This document shows, piece by piece, positions 20,565 through 32,500 of a stretch of DNA of 64,000 nucleotides. Position numbers and translations under genes: made by a program. This DNA is from Tolypeutes matacus. Its lineage: Eukaryota; Chordata; Mammalia; Cingulata; Chlamyphoridae. Each line of letters starts with the position of its first letter. Position 1 is the stretch's first letter. The DNA lies in contig JAKSZT010053764.1 in NCBI GenBank assembly GCA_026826555.1, forward strand, positions 13,676,536-13,740,535, given 5' to 3'. The notes beneath the pieces are model-generated. The model was given only the letters and a program-made list of their open reading frames with translations. It was not told the origin of the DNA and made no database searches.

Positions 20565-20992
20565 TGAACAACCCAAATGTCCATCAATGGGTAAAGGGAT
20601 AAAATACTGGTGTACATCCATATAGAGGTGCAGCACTTGCCAATATAAAGGAATGAGCTACTGATACCCACATCAATATCGATGGATATCAATTGCATGA
20701 TGTTAAGTGAAAGAAGCCAGACACAGAAGGCTACATGACGTGTGATTCTATTTATATGCTATTCTGGAAAAGGGAAAACTACAGAGAAAGGAGACAGATC
20801 TGTGGTTGTCAGGACCTGGGGTTAGGGAAAGGGCTTGACTACAAGGGGCATAAGGGAATTTGGGTTGATAATGAAACTGTTTTATATCTTGATTTTAGTG
20901 GTGCTTACATGACTGTACGTGTGTGAAAATTCATAGAATTGTGCACCAAAAGGTATGACTTTTACAGAGTATAAATTATACCTAAAAAAATA
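20565..20992 (+). repeat. Old L1 (L1MB/MC-like) 3' end
   Basis: Plus-strand L1 text: 'caacccaaatgtccatcaat', 'gttaagtgaaagaagccaga', 'tgattctatttatatgctat', 'cagatctgtggttgtcagg', 'gtgcttacatgactgta' and 'gagtataaattatacctaa', the standard order of the C-terminal ORF2 and 3' UTR of mammalian L1M elements. Frames are degenerate. Confidence 0.88.
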
Positions 20993-20997
20993 GTATA

Positions 20998-21222
20998 AGG
21001 TTCTGGCGTTTGATTTCTTAGGTTTGAATCAAACCCTACCTATGCTATTTCTTACTAGTGTACCTTGGACAAATTACTTCGCTTATTTGGATTCATCTTC
21101 ATATTAACATAAGTATCAAAGTAATATTTACCTCATTGAATTGCCATGAGGATACAGTGAAGTCCAATCCATGTAAATTGCCTAGCACAGAGCTTGGCAT
21201 AGAATTTATTTTCAGCAAAGAG
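20998..21222 (+). repeat. MIR SINE
   Basis: Plus-strand MIR blocks: 'ggtttgaatcaaaccctacc', 'taccttggacaaattactt', 'ctcattgaattgccatgagg', 'atgtaaattgcctagcacag' and 'agcttggcatagaatttat'. Confidence 0.75.
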
Positions 21223-22840
21223 AAAGTCATGAATTTGTGCAAAACCTTAAATAGCACATTTTATGCTGCTGCCTCTTTGCACTTCCAATGATCCCTCCAG
21301 CATTCCCTCACATCCATACAAGTTCTTCCAGAACCCAATTCATGTACTGGGCTTCCTCATTTACATCCAGTACCAATATGGCTACCCTGACACACCAAAG
21401 TCTCATCCTTTACTTTCACCTCTCACTGGTGCTCAGAATAGCTGGTTCCATGACTTGTTTTCTCTTAATGGCAGCCGTACACTGTGCTTGTCAAGGCTGG
21501 GAAGAAAAAATGACAGCACACAATTCAATCATCTCTCACTGCTGATTTATTCACGATGCCTGGCTTTTTCTATTTTTTCTCCTCCTACAAAATATCAGAG
21601 AATGTAATTTACAAACAAAAATAAGGAATGCTTGGAATAATATATGCAACTTATTTCTGGTAATTCATTTCAAATCACTACATTATTAAGTCCTGAAAAC
21701 TCACTCTAAGCGAGTGAACTCTTACTGCAAAGAGTTCAGTTAGATGGAGGTCAGGAAAAATTGAAATTACTTTTTTCTAATATCAGGACTAATGGTGAGG
21801 AACCATGGCATGGATCCTCTAAAACAATGGATAGTGCCCAAATTCTCTACATGGTATACTACATTTTGGAAAGCATTATCTTCCCTTTTTCCAACAGATT
21901 GCTTTTCTAATTATATTTTGCTTATGCTGTTGCCATTACTTTGCATTCTCTGAGAACTCAACAAATGACAGTGGGGGTGAGAGATAAGAAAATGACCTAG
22001 AAATACACTGGATTCACCCCTATGCACAATTTTACTTTTTCACCTAGCTTAATGATGCCCATACATAAAAGAAATTCATTCATATCATAAGTCTTGATCT
22101 TTTTAAAATTCAAATGATTTTGGAGAGATAGCATATTCAACATTATTAGTCATTTACATCTTACTAAGAAGAAGTTTTTCCATATGATTTGTTGATAAGA
22201 GTGGGATGGGAAAGAGAAGCAAAGGATAACTTTGGGCAACTAAAAGGAGTGTCGGAGGTACACTTCAGAGAGTTGTAATAATAAAGAAAGGAGGCACTAG
22301 AGTTACTAAAGCTCAACTTTTCCTACTTAGCATTGTCAACCTTTCAACTCTTGGGTCATAAAGTGGTCCATTTTTATGAATATAATTGAAAGCTGCCACA
22401 CATTGTAAAAAAGTTCCCACATAACCAAATAGTACTCATTCTGGTCCTGGTTGTAAAAAAGCAAGATGCTGGCTTCCAACAGTCATAGCCACATTTGATG
22501 CAATACTTTCTTCCTGGACAGAATAAATATACACATGTGCACACATAAAAAAAACTCTTTTGCCTCTTTTATAAATAGTTCAACATTTAATTTCACTCAT
22601 TATCTGAACCCTGTGCCTGATCTAGCATTTGGGCTTATTGTTAGTAGGTAATAAAGAAGGAATATACATACTTTACAATGTGATTATGCCACCACACCCC
22701 TCAGTTTTATTTTAATCATATGCAAAGACCCATTAGTCTTGGAAGAAGTTTCCTGGAAAAAATATTTTTGTGGCTTGCTGAATAAAATGCAAATAATTTG
22801 GGGTCTCATCTACCTTCAAACCAGTATAATACACTTTCTG
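21222..22840. other. Gene-free DNA, possible L2 trace at left
   Basis: About 21,270-21,560 has the C/T-rich character of a plus-strand L2 body ('agaacccaattcatgtactg') but is too degraded to call. Overlapping open frames there (21,263-21,607 and 21,288-21,545) have no recognisable domain. The rest shows nothing recognisable. Confidence 0.4.
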
Positions 22841-23312
22841 CAGTTGTCCCCAAAGATGGCCAACAGCAATTTCTTCCTTCCCGGCACATTCATTCCACCC
22901 CAGCCATCAAGAAGTAAAAATGTATTCCCTCCTCTTCAATCTGGATGGAAATTTTGACTTGCTGTGACCAAGAGAATGTGGTGAAACTGACATTTGGTAC
23001 TTATAAGGCCAGAACTTAAGAAGAACTGGCAGTCTCTATGGCCTCCATCTCTGCAACCACCCACCATGTAAAAAGTCCAGGCCACCTTGTAAGAGACCAC
23101 CCTGCCTGAATAGCTGGTCACATGAAGAAGTCCATGGAGGAGCATCAAGTGGGTGAATCTTAGTAAGTGGACTCTAGTCACCCCCACGTAGAGTAGAGGA
23201 ATCATGCAGCTGAATTTATTCAACTCACAGAATCAATAAATAATAAATTGTTGTGGTTTAATCCATTAAGATTTGGAGTAGTTTCTTATGCAGCAATACA
23301 TAATTGAAACAT
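22840..23312 (+). repeat. MLT/MaLR-type LTR remnant
   Basis: The right end has the typical sequence of an old LTR: 'cagaatcaataaataataaa', 'gtggtttaatccattaag', 'gtttcttatgcagcaataca', 'taattgaaaca'. The left part ('gacttgctgtgaccaagaga', 'ctggtcacatgaag', 'aggaatcatgcagctgaa') fits the U3/R body of these LTRs. AATAAA-like signals lie at about 23,236-23,248. Solo LTR; no internal region seen. Confidence 0.65.
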
Positions 23313-23850
23313 TTCCCTTCACCATTCACTTCACATGTGTCTTCTCTAACAAGGATTAAAAAGAAGAGAGTCAAATAAGCACACATGCCAGTAATTAATC
23401 AAGAATATATACACATTCATATAAGTAAAACTTTTCATTGTCAGCAACCAAGTAACCAAATTTTTCACTTCAAATTAATCTTTCTATTTAAATTAAACCA
23501 TCATGATCAATAATTTTTTATTAAGAAATCAGCCTCCATATCTACCAGGTTTAGAATATCCCCTTTCTATGTAGTGTCTCATTCTTCTAATATAAGCTGA
23601 AAGCAGCAGTAAAATCAGAAATGCATGTAATTGAAAAGCCCATTCATCTATCTATTCATGTTGTTTTCTCTGATCTACATTTAAAAAAATTTATGAGCTC
23701 ATTGGAAAATGTGAAAGAAAAAAATCAATAGAGTAACCATAATTTATAAAGGTGAAATGTTCATGTCATGAATATTTCATCAGGAAAATGTAGAGCTATC
23801 AGATTTCATCTAAGCAACTTACTCAATCTGATGTGGACCGACACCCACTA
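23312..23850. other. AT-rich DNA, nothing recognised
   Basis: No gene or element recognised. Confidence 0.45.
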
Positions 23851-24745
23851 TTAATGGGGAAAATCGCTGGGGATAGGAACCTCATGAGGGTTCTGAACAA
23901 ACATCAGTTTCAGAAGGCTTCAGGGAGGTTTGGAAATAGTCTGGGGCAAAGATGAGTAAAGGCCATCAGTGAGCAGAAGACAACAAGTCGAGGCCACCCT
24001 CTTCTCAAGGTTTGTAGAGGCATCTCAAAGTGAGTCAAGTCTCATTACCTGTAGGAGATTGGGCTAGTCTCTCCTTATTTTTCCTAGAGCCAGATCAAAT
24101 GACTCTCTTAGAAACTGCTTTGGAGGGAAACCCAATCACCTAGATTTGTCAGGACTGTAGTTCAGGTTTCCCCAAGTATCCTATTGGTTTTGAGGGCTTT
24201 GAAGTAATAATTCATGAAATTAAAGCAAAAGGCCTTTATTTTTTTTTAGAGAAAAAAGAAACAGTGCCTCACAGTCAAGCAATTAGTGATACAACCAGTG
24301 GCACAATAAACTCACATCGATCCCCAGAAGAGCTGGAGCAACACAAAGAAGGAGGTAAATTAGAAGCAGATCAAAAGAGAAGCATATTCAATAAAGACCT
24401 CAGGCAGAATGCTGCCAAGGCCACTACAGCATCAAGTTTTCAAATGGCAAAGTCACGAAGCGATGGATTACCCAAGCTGGGTACTGCCCTCAATAGGGTT
24501 TTCAAAGGTGGCCTGTGGTGACAGGATTTCTTTCTCAAGTTATTGACTTCATTGAAGAAAACCCAAACTTTCCAGGAGTCATAGAGTAGGCTTAGAAGGG
24601 GTCAGAAGTTAATTTAGCAGCAGGGGCACTCACTCAGTCTAACATGTTTCCTTGCAGAGGAAATTAATCATGGATTTGAAGGCAGTCTTTTCGTGGTTTG
24701 GAAAAACAGTCTTCACAGGTGTTAGTGAACTCCTCAACCTGGAAT
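23850..24745 (-). repeat. Candidate degraded LTR/ERV segment, unclassified
   Basis: This 0.9-kb block is GC-richer than its flanks. Near 24,225-24,252 it reads 'aaagcaaaaggcctttattt' followed by a T run, which on the minus strand gives AATAAA within a 'aaataaaggccttttgcttt' context, as in LTR R regions. An 85-codon open frame on the plus strand (24,264-24,521) follows a 'ttttttttag'-type acceptor-like run, but no protein family is recognised. LTR origin is a guess from composition and the poly(A) signal. Confidence 0.3.
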
Positions 24746-26238
24746 TGAAAGCAGTCTATTTCTATTGACGTCATATCAGCCCAAAGCAGCGAGGAGGTAG
24801 AGAACAGATTCTATTATGGTGGAAGGGCAAAAGGATGTAATAAGAAGATGTGTCAGAGGGAAGGAAAGCACATATATGGTGTGCACCAGTTCTTAATTCT
24901 ATTTGGCTGTCTCTTGTTGGTGGGGAGAACTGATGACTTTCCTTACCTAAGAGTCTGACCACAGAACAGAACATGCATATTCAAGTCAGATGAGTATAGT
25001 GGCCACATTTAAAATCACATATGATCCTTAGTTTCCCCTCCCTTAATATGAGGTCAAACTATAGGTATTTGTTTATAAATTTTATGTGGGCAAAATAGTC
25101 TGTTTTATCCATTCTCCTGTCCCTAATACCTAGCAAGTAGGTACTCAATAATTTTTTACTAAATGAATAGATTGGTGAATGAAGCTCTTGGAAGTCTTTC
25201 AGAGATACAAAGCACATTCATATGCAGTATATTCTTGTATACTAGAATTAATTGATTTAGAGCCTGGGTCATGCATGGAAAAAACATACCAACAGCAAAA
25301 CAAAACAGAAAACAATGAGCTGGACGGGGAGGGATTTAGATTCTTGTTTCTGTAGTTTCACCAACTTGCTAGGGCCTTGAGAATTTCATCCTCTGGATTT
25401 TAGTTTCTTCAGTAAAAAAGGCAGAAAGAAGAAATGTTATTATGTTAAAAGTGCTGTCAAGGCATTGTGGAGATGGATATAGGCCATTTTACATCAGCAT
25501 ATAGCATGCAGAAATGTGCAGGAGAGAGTGTGGTCTACGCTGTGAACTGTGGGCTATGCTTAGTGGCAAAGCCCCAGGATGTGAATATCCATTGCAGGTG
25601 ATGTGCCACACTAAAGAAAGATGTTTATGTGGGATGTTATGGGAGGTGGGGAACATGGGAATCCCTGTAATTTTTGTGTAACATTTATGTAATCTAAGCA
25701 TCTTTTAAAATATATATGGAAAAAAAATAACATTTATGTAAGCAAATGCACATATATGCATATATATTTATATATAATTTTACAAATATTGGTTTGTGTT
25801 GTGAAAAAGTTGAATTTTACCCACAATAAAAAATAAATAAAAAAAAAACCCTGGGGGCGGGGGAAGTGCTGTCAAGGGACAATATTCTATGATTCCATAA
25901 AAAAGGTGTATTTTTAGGGCAAGATATGGAATTTATTAGTAACATCATGAGATGAAAGAATCATAACATGTGAGAGCTAAGGATAACTTCTATTCAGAAA
26001 ATTGTACAGGAAGAAAATATTTTAAGGTATATTTAATGAAAATATTTTGAAGTAAATATATTTTAAAGTATAGTAAAGCCCAACACTATACCTACAGGTA
26101 GATGGATGATTAAAATATGCAGGATTAATGGTGGCATCTTTCTTAAATATTTCCAGTCATGCCTGTTTGTTTGCCTAGAATCCAGGATTGCTTTACTGAT
26201 GGGCGTGAATGTGAAAGCTTGAATGGTATTCTCTGTCT

Positions 26239-26240
<2 letters not shown>
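24745..26240. other. Gene-free DNA with small L2 and MIR traces
   Basis: About 25,105-25,185 ('ctgtccctaatacctagcaa', 'gtactcaataattttttact', 'aaatgaatagattggtg') is the 3' tail of a plus-strand L2. About 25,345-25,470 has MIR-like order on the plus strand ('tcaccaacttgctagggcct', 'agtttcttcagtaaaaa') at low confidence. Nothing else recognised. Confidence 0.5.
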
Positions 26241-26279
<39 letters not shown>

Positions 26280-26308
26280 ACACACACACACACACACACA
26301 CACACACC
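26241..26308. repeat. Compound (TC)n(CA)n microsatellite
   Basis: A pure TC run (26,241-26,276) is joined by 'gt' to a pure CA run (26,279-26,308). Confidence 0.97.
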
Positions 26309-26309
26309 A

Positions 26310-27235
26310 CATCACACCAGAAAAATCCCCAGGGCCAACCTTCAAAAAACATGAGAAGTGAAAGAGGCACACAGCCTCTGAGACGTTTTCTATCCTGGTT
26401 GCTAGCCAGCAGGCCCTGATGGATGTATCCTTCCTTTCTCTCACTATCTGTTTATTCAGTAGCAGGTTATCCTGATTTTATTTTAATGGTAAAGAAATTT
26501 TTGAATAAAAATGTCATCTTTATGTCTTTTAAGAGACCCATATTTTCATATTTTTGTTATACATGTGTCATTCTATAATCTTCAGTTCAGTAATCTGCTT
26601 ATTGGAAGGTAACATCTACTGAATGAAGCTAAAATTGACTAAATCAAAACAAAGCATATTTCCTTTGGCTTTTCTCATTTTCCATACCTCCACCTTTCCA
26701 TCCCTTAATTGGTTGCTGAAATTGCTCAAATTGTAAAGCTAGATGAAAAGTGGGCAAAGTAGCCTCTAAAGAGAGACATTGGCAGTTTAGCATATGTCAT
26801 TTTAGACTTATGGCCCGTTATACCTTTGATTCACCTATCAGAAAGGAAGGATCCATGCTAGGTTTTTTCCCTTCATTAGTAAAATCCATTTTAAGGTCTC
26901 CAGGAGGTAAATTATTTTTAGAATTAGTTTTTATTTTATTAGTCAGGGTGCAGAGTGTCAAAATTGCACTGAAGTCAGTGGCACTTCACTGAGCTTATTA
27001 ATATTGATATGATCACTCTGTTTTCTGAGCTGAGTGACACTGCTAACCTTCCAGGAGGGTGAAGATACTTTTTAAAGAGGCAATACAATTTTTTGTATTG
27101 GATCCTCAATTCTTTTCTTCTGGTATTTGTGTCCAGGGCAAGTAGCATGTCTGCATTGGTTTTCTATAATTCAATTCATTCAACCAACATTTTCTGAGCA
27201 TCAATATTGGCTAAGGGGCTGAATCTGCAAAGGAG
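26310..27235. other. Single-copy-looking DNA, nothing recognised
   Basis: No gene or element recognised. The stretch 26,700-27,000 has no repeat signature and could be tested for conservation. Confidence 0.4.
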
Positions 27236-27800
27236 CTCCAAAAGGTGACCCTCCCCTTTGTGGAGCTTAGAGTCTATTCAGTAAATATTTCTTTAGCACC
27301 TACTATGTGGCGGATGCTGTGTTGGGAGCTGCGGACGATTCAAAATGGCTAAAGTATTGTCTCTATCTTAATTAATAGAGGGGATGAAAGAATTACCCCT
27401 TTATAAAGAGCTCCAAGGAGATTAAGAGATGTGTCCCTAGGGAGGAAGTCTTCAAGGACAGAAGATAACTGAACAGGACTCAGAAGGGTGGGTGCCTTCT
27501 GAGAAATGGAAATTAAGGGTGCAAGCATGGAGTTAAGGACTAAGGAAATGTTCAGAGGGAACAGCTTGGGCAAAATGAAGGAAATCTAACAAGGATGTAG
27601 ATTAGAGAAAAGCACGCAGCCCCATTTAAATAGAAAGAATGGGTTTTGGGATATAGTGGATGGTAGGCAAAATTAGGTCTTGGCCATATTGCTGAAGGTT
27701 TGGCATGCCAGCTTGAGTATTTTGAACTAGATTTTCTTTTAGGAATTTGACTCATGTGATTGTGGGGAATGGCATGCTGGCAGGCTGGAAACCCAGGTAG
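27170..27800 (-). repeat. L2 LINE 3' part
   Basis: Antisense L2 with the diagnostic tail 'attcattcaaccaacatttt' (27,170), and again 'attcagtaaatatttctttagc' with 'acctactatgtggcggatgc' and 'gttgggagctg'. The body follows ('gaacagcttgggcaaaatga', 'gggttttgggatatagtgga'). The two tail starts suggest two overlapping L2 copies. Confidence 0.72.
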
Positions 27801-28715
27801 AAGTTGATGTTGCAGTGTCAAGGCAGAATTTCTTCTTCTCCAGAAACTTCACTTTTTGCTCTTCTTAAGGCCTTTCAAAGGATTGATTGAGTCCTACCCA
27901 CATTATCAAGGGTAATCACTTCAGTTAAAGACAATTGATTATAGATATTAACCACATCCATGAAACACCTTCAAAACAACACCTATCAAATAATTGGGAA
28001 CTATAGCCTCCCCAGGATGACACATAAGACTAACCATCACCAAACCATAGCTACAGGATCTGTTTTTCACTTCTGAGAAACTAAGACAGACCTGCAGGAA
28101 GAAAAGAGAAGGGAGAAGGAAAAATAAATGTGAGAGGAAGGTTGGGTTGGGCTGGAAGGTCAAAGAAGACAGAGGAAGAGCCATCAAGCTGTTTTCCAGT
28201 GGGCACTCCTCCCTCCTTTCCCCCAACACAAATTTGTCACTTGCTCTTCATAGTCCCAGACTTTAAAAGTTCTCAGAATAGAGTATGGGGGATGCAGACA
28301 ACTTGTGTTAGGATGGAAGTATAAGGTAATCTCACATGGAACTGAATGGAACCCATGTGGGGAATTTCCTTGTGAGAAGGGATAGAGTTGTGACAAATAG
28401 TCCCCAAAGAGGTTAGGTGGAAAGGAGCTGGGTGGGGGACAGTCTGTGATGGAAAAATTCCTTTTTGTTATACAAAGGCTGGGGAAATAAATGTGTGTAT
28501 ACTGATATGTTAACAGAGGTTATCTCTAGATGATGAAGTAATTGTTGATTTAAATAATTAATATTTTTATGTGTTGTCCTAATTTTAATTAACATTTATT
28601 ACTTGTACAAGTAAAAAGTCCTTAAATTTTTAAAAAGTGTCATCAATCCTATTTAACTTTCAGTTCTCTCTTCCCATCATACTTTATGAGAAATCATGTT
28701 ATTCATCAACAAACA
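27800..28715. other. Single-copy-looking DNA, nothing recognised
   Basis: No gene or element recognised. Confidence 0.45.
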
Positions 28716-28717
28716 TT

Positions 28718-29028
28718 CTCTGTGATGTCCCTTACTGTGGGAAGATTATACTTTTCATCCTTCATAAAGTCAGGGGTGGCCATGTGACTTGTTTTGTACA
28801 TTGAAATGTGGGTAGAAATGATGTGTGTTACTTTAGTGAAAAAGTATTAACAGCCAGCCCATGGTTCATCATGTCCTTTCCCTGCTGCCAGCAGATGAAG
28901 GCTATTCCATCAGCCCTGAAGTGGTGCAGAGCCATAGATGACCTGTAACGCACATGGGGAGTGAGTGTGAAATAATAAAAAAATGTTGTAAGCCACAGAA
29001 ATGTTGGGTTTCTTTGTTACTGCAATAA
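28718..29028 (+). repeat. MLT/MaLR-like LTR remnant
   Basis: The order 'ggtggccatgtgacttgtt', 'gccagcccatggttcatcat', 'gaaataataaaaaaatgttg', 'taagccacagaaatgttggg' and 'tttgttactgcaataaaatc' is the usual 3' half of an old MaLR-type LTR. The likely poly(A) signal is AATAAA at about 28,974. Confidence 0.65.
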
Positions 29029-29590
29029 AATCTACCTATCTCGACTTTTAAATCTCTCTTCTATATTTTCCTGCTGGTTCCCATTCTGAAATTGTCTTAA
29101 TTCTGTCTTCCAATTGCATCCCCATTTTACTGTTTTTTCTCTTAAATGTAAAACCTAGAAGCATGCACGTAGTAAACTCCTTGAAGCAAATTGAGGCTAG
29201 ACTAAGGCTTATACTTTTAATCAATAAAATTTAATTAATTAAATACATAATTCATGTAAACCCTCCCGAGAACAGTGTCAGACACTGGAGCTAGGCTCTG
29301 GAAAGGAAAGGAAAGATGACTTAATAGTCCCCCCAATCTAATTGGAAAGTCAGTTGTGTAAAGAAAGAAATATAATATGAGTTGATAGGTACTATGAGAG
29401 ATATGTATAAGGTATTATGGGATGACAGAACAAGCAGCAACTTGCCTCATGTTTGACTGACTGAATACTCACTGTGTGTACAATATGCTGTTCTTTCCTG
29501 AATGATTCATCAAGGAGAGTTAAGTGCAAACAGTTCTAATAGCATTTTAATTCTGGTATAAAAGCCAGCCTCTACATCAACATTTTCTAG
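29028..29590. other. AT-rich DNA, nothing recognised
   Basis: No gene or element recognised. Confidence 0.45.
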
Positions 29591-29790
29591 CCTTCTTTTT
29601 TTTTTTTTTTGCTGGAGTGATATATCACTCTACAGCTTCCTTCAGCTGGAAGTTCTCCTTTCTGCTGTCTAAAGCTCTTAGCATCCTCTAATTCTTTGGG
29701 TTTTATATGATCATCATCAAAAACAAGGCCTTCATTAAGCCTCTCTGTGAGTGTGTCACCGTGGTGACACCACACAAAAAGAATTCAAAG
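29590..29790 (-). pseudogene. Candidate short processed-transcript insertion of unknown origin
   Basis: A poly-T run (29,597-29,611) borders a more GC-rich stretch that, read on the minus strand, stays open for about 62 codons (29,587-29,775). It encodes a charged peptide with GLVFDDDHIKPKELEDAKSF and then runs directly into the A-tail. A tail joined to an open, compositionally coding-like stretch suggests a 5'-truncated processed pseudogene. I do not recognise the parent and see no clear TSD, so a chance ORF next to a poly-T run remains possible. Confidence 0.3.
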
Positions 29791-31360
29791 TACACTGTCC
29801 TTGAATGAACCAGACGTGCAAAAGCAAACAGATGCTGGTAATTATGAAAATCAAAGGGCTATGTTCAGGCTGAGGCTAGGTGAAGGGAACAGCTGAGCAT
29901 GTGGGATCCCAGAGCGAGGTTGCAGGGCAGCCAGGGACATGAACTTCAGGGAATTCTACATGTCACCCAGTCTCCAGACCACAGGGTGGGAGAGGGAGGC
30001 AGATGGGCAGGCTAGCCCAACACCATTTTCCCATTCTTCTCACCTTTCCCTTTGGTCTCTCTTATTATTTTCCTGCTAAAATATTCCCGGACCAATCTAA
30101 TCTGCCCTGAGATGAGAAAATATATAAATATATGTACACACATACCCATACACATACACTGCCACATACATACATACATATTTACACCTCTATACACACA
30201 TATACATATATAGGCACATATACACCTGTATACATGTACTTATATTCCCAATCATATCATTTATATTCCTAACATGAGCTGAGAAAGAGCCATCACTGCA
30301 GTAGGTGTATTCTAAAGAACAAAATTTGTTTTTGTTTTTTTTCATACTTTTAATTGGTTTTCACTCTTCCTGATAAAAGTTATGATTCTTCTAGAGGGAT
30401 CAGACCCTTCAGAAATGACAGATTACAAAGGAAGGTAAGTGATACTGAACAATAAGACACGGTTATAAAGTGAAATGGTACAACAGAGAAGGCATTTTCT
30501 CTTGCACACATGTAATCAATTCAGATTTTCCTGATTGTAAAAGTGGCGTGTTTGTCCCTGACTTGTTGGAAGGAAGCAAATATTAATACTGTAACAGATG
30601 CCAAATAGTGTAGATTGAAAAGCTCTGACATGAGTTAATATAATGTAGATTTTCTTTTTATGAGGTAATTGTGAATTATGTACTTGATGCATTGGTAATT
30701 GGAAGGCAGAACAGATGGAGGAGGTTTAGCCTAAAATCATGTGTCTATTAGAATAACCTGCACTGCCAAGTGCCTATTCCTGTTCATGAGTATAGCAAAT
30801 TTGCTCTATTAAAATATGATTGGAAGATAAGGACTTATTGTCATTGTGTTGGTGTCATCCATCTAATTATGGGAGGAAAATTCCTCTGTAAATGTCAAAT
30901 CTACGTATTATCCTGTTTTGCTTTGCAGAGGTTCATAAGTGGACATTTTGGCTGCTGTGGAAAGAAATTCTGATGTTTGGCATCTCTATTGGTTTTCCAA
31001 TTTTCAGGCATTACCACAAGGAAAATCAAGCTAGTTACCAAATAAAATAGCATTTATAACTATTACTTTCAGTGTTTATCTTTCAGTTTAAGGTTGAAAG
31101 GACAGATGGCAATTAAGTTTTTAAATGTGAATACTGTATTTTCCTATTTTCAATAGATGTTTTGTTTGCTCCTATCCCCCACATATTTTCCCCAACCTTT
31201 TTGGGTGGCATATAGGGCTGCTTTCTGCTAAGCTTTAATCCGCTTTGACAGGGATAAGAAAATGAAATAGTCCAGATTCGTCATTTCCTCCATCTGGAGG
31301 GAATGCCACATCTAAAACACCACAGTTGAGGGTATGGTGAGGCAGGTCTGCTGATACATG
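29790..31360. other. Gene-free DNA with a dinucleotide-rich tract
   Basis: About 30,118-30,240 is an imperfect ACAT/ATAC-rich tract. The stretch 30,440-31,000 is unique-looking and AT-rich with several 'taattg' words; nothing further can be assigned. Confidence 0.5.
30118..30240. repeat. Degenerate (ACAT/ATAC)n simple repeat
   Basis: Interleaved acat, acac and tata words with frequent interruptions. Confidence 0.85.
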
Positions 31361-31361
31361 G

Positions 31362-31765
31362 TTTGCAGGGATGTAAATGTGTACGCTCTTCTCAGAAGGA
31401 ATTTGGCAATATGTATTATGAGACTTAAACAATTCATTACCAGAAATTCCAACCCTGAGAATCTATGCCTTGGGAATAACCAAAAATATAGACAAATACA
31501 CACAGGCCCAAATATAGCCAAAAAATACATAAACAGAGGTTTATACTGAAAAATGACCACTGCATTTGATATATAATAGAAAATAATAGGAACGAAGCTA
31601 AATATACTATAGAAGCAATAGTTAGGAAAATTATGGCATAGCCACATGATGAACTGTTAGGTAGAAATTTAAATTATATATGTGAAGAATCTAATAACAC
31701 AGGTAAATAGTTACATTATAATGAGGAATAAAAGAAAATGGATATAGAAACTACTAATAAATAAA
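31362..31765 (+). repeat. Old L1 ORF2 C-terminal fragment
   Basis: Plus-strand order 'gggatgtaaatgtgtacgct', 'ggaatttggcaatatgtatt', 'gtcttgggaataacc'-type block, 'aaatatagccaaaaaataca' and 'aattatggcatagccacatg' matches the L1M ORF2 3' region (the 'aaggaatttggcaatat' and 'ggtatagccatacaatgga' landmarks). Degenerate frames. Confidence 0.7.
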
Positions 31766-31774
31766 GATAGCTAA

Positions 31775-31920
31775 TTATTATCAGGCAAGTATTTTTAAAG
31801 TAAGATATTATATAATACTCAAAACAACACAGTGAGGTAAGAAGTTGCTGAGCTGAGGGAACTGGGAGGAGCTGAGATTTGAACCCAAGAACTTTAATTT
31901 CAGAGCTCCTACTTTTATGC
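31775..31920 (-). repeat. MIR SINE fragment
   Basis: Antisense MIR: 'atactcaaaacaacacagtg', 'aggtaagaagttgctgagct', 'gagatttgaacccaagaact', 'tcagagctcctactttt'. Confidence 0.72.
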
Positions 31921-31965
31921 TATATACCTCCTCAGTAAGACAACAACTATATAAAAATAATACTA

Positions 31966-32021
31966 AATACACACATACACTCACACGTATGCACATATAC
32001 ACACACATACACACACACAAA
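31966..32021. repeat. (CA)n-rich simple repeat
   Basis: Interrupted CA/TACACA run. Confidence 0.9.
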
Positions 32022-32057
32022 AGGAAATGAAGAAAAACACTAGCAGCTTTTCCCATG

Positions 32058-32500
32058 GAGATGGAGTCCAATTTCCCTATTCCTTGAATTTGGACTGGCT
32101 TTATTACTTGCTTTAAAATTAAATGCAGTGTAAGTAATGCTTGGTGGCTTTTGAGGCTAGGCCTTAAGAGGCCCCGAAGCTTCCACTTTCACACTCTTGT
32201 CGACTTCCCTGAGAGTTCCATGCAAAGGAGCTGGTCTAGGCTCCTGGAGGATGAGAGAGAATGTGGAGGTGCCTTACCCACAGCCGACATCAACTTCCAG
32301 ACATGTGACCAAGGCTATTGTGGACCTTCCATCTCAGGCAACCCTCCAGCTGAATGCAGCCGTTTGAGTGAGTCCAGGTGCAATGAACACAGGAAACAGA
32401 CCATAGAATCTTGAAAAATAATAAATCATTGTCTTGCTCTATTAAGTTTTGAGGAGATTTTTGTGTGTGTGTGCTGCACTAGATACTGATAAGCCTCAAA
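32058..32500 (+). repeat. MLT/MaLR-type LTR remnant
   Basis: The order 'gtccaatttccctattcctt', 'tttggactggctttattact', 'ggcttttgaggctaggcctt', 'ctggaggatgagagagaatg', 'cagacatgtgaccaaggc' and 'aaaaataataaatcattg' is typical of MLT1-like LTRs. The poly(A) signal AATAAA is at about 32,418, followed by 'ctattaagttttgaggag'. The open frame at 32,151-32,414 is an LTR by-product. Confidence 0.75.

Noticed and set aside
24264..24521. A coding exon beginning after a 'tttttttag' acceptor-like sequence
   Set aside because: No matching donor in frame, no recognised family and an LTR-like setting; retained only as an unclassified block.
26193..26444. Open frames with Ser-Leu or Arg-Glu repeats and Cys-Val repeats
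   Set aside because: They come from the (TC)n(CA)n microsatellite.
30118..30240. Possible Z-DNA-forming or regulatory dinucleotide island
   Set aside because: The tract is a common degenerate simple repeat without any other support.
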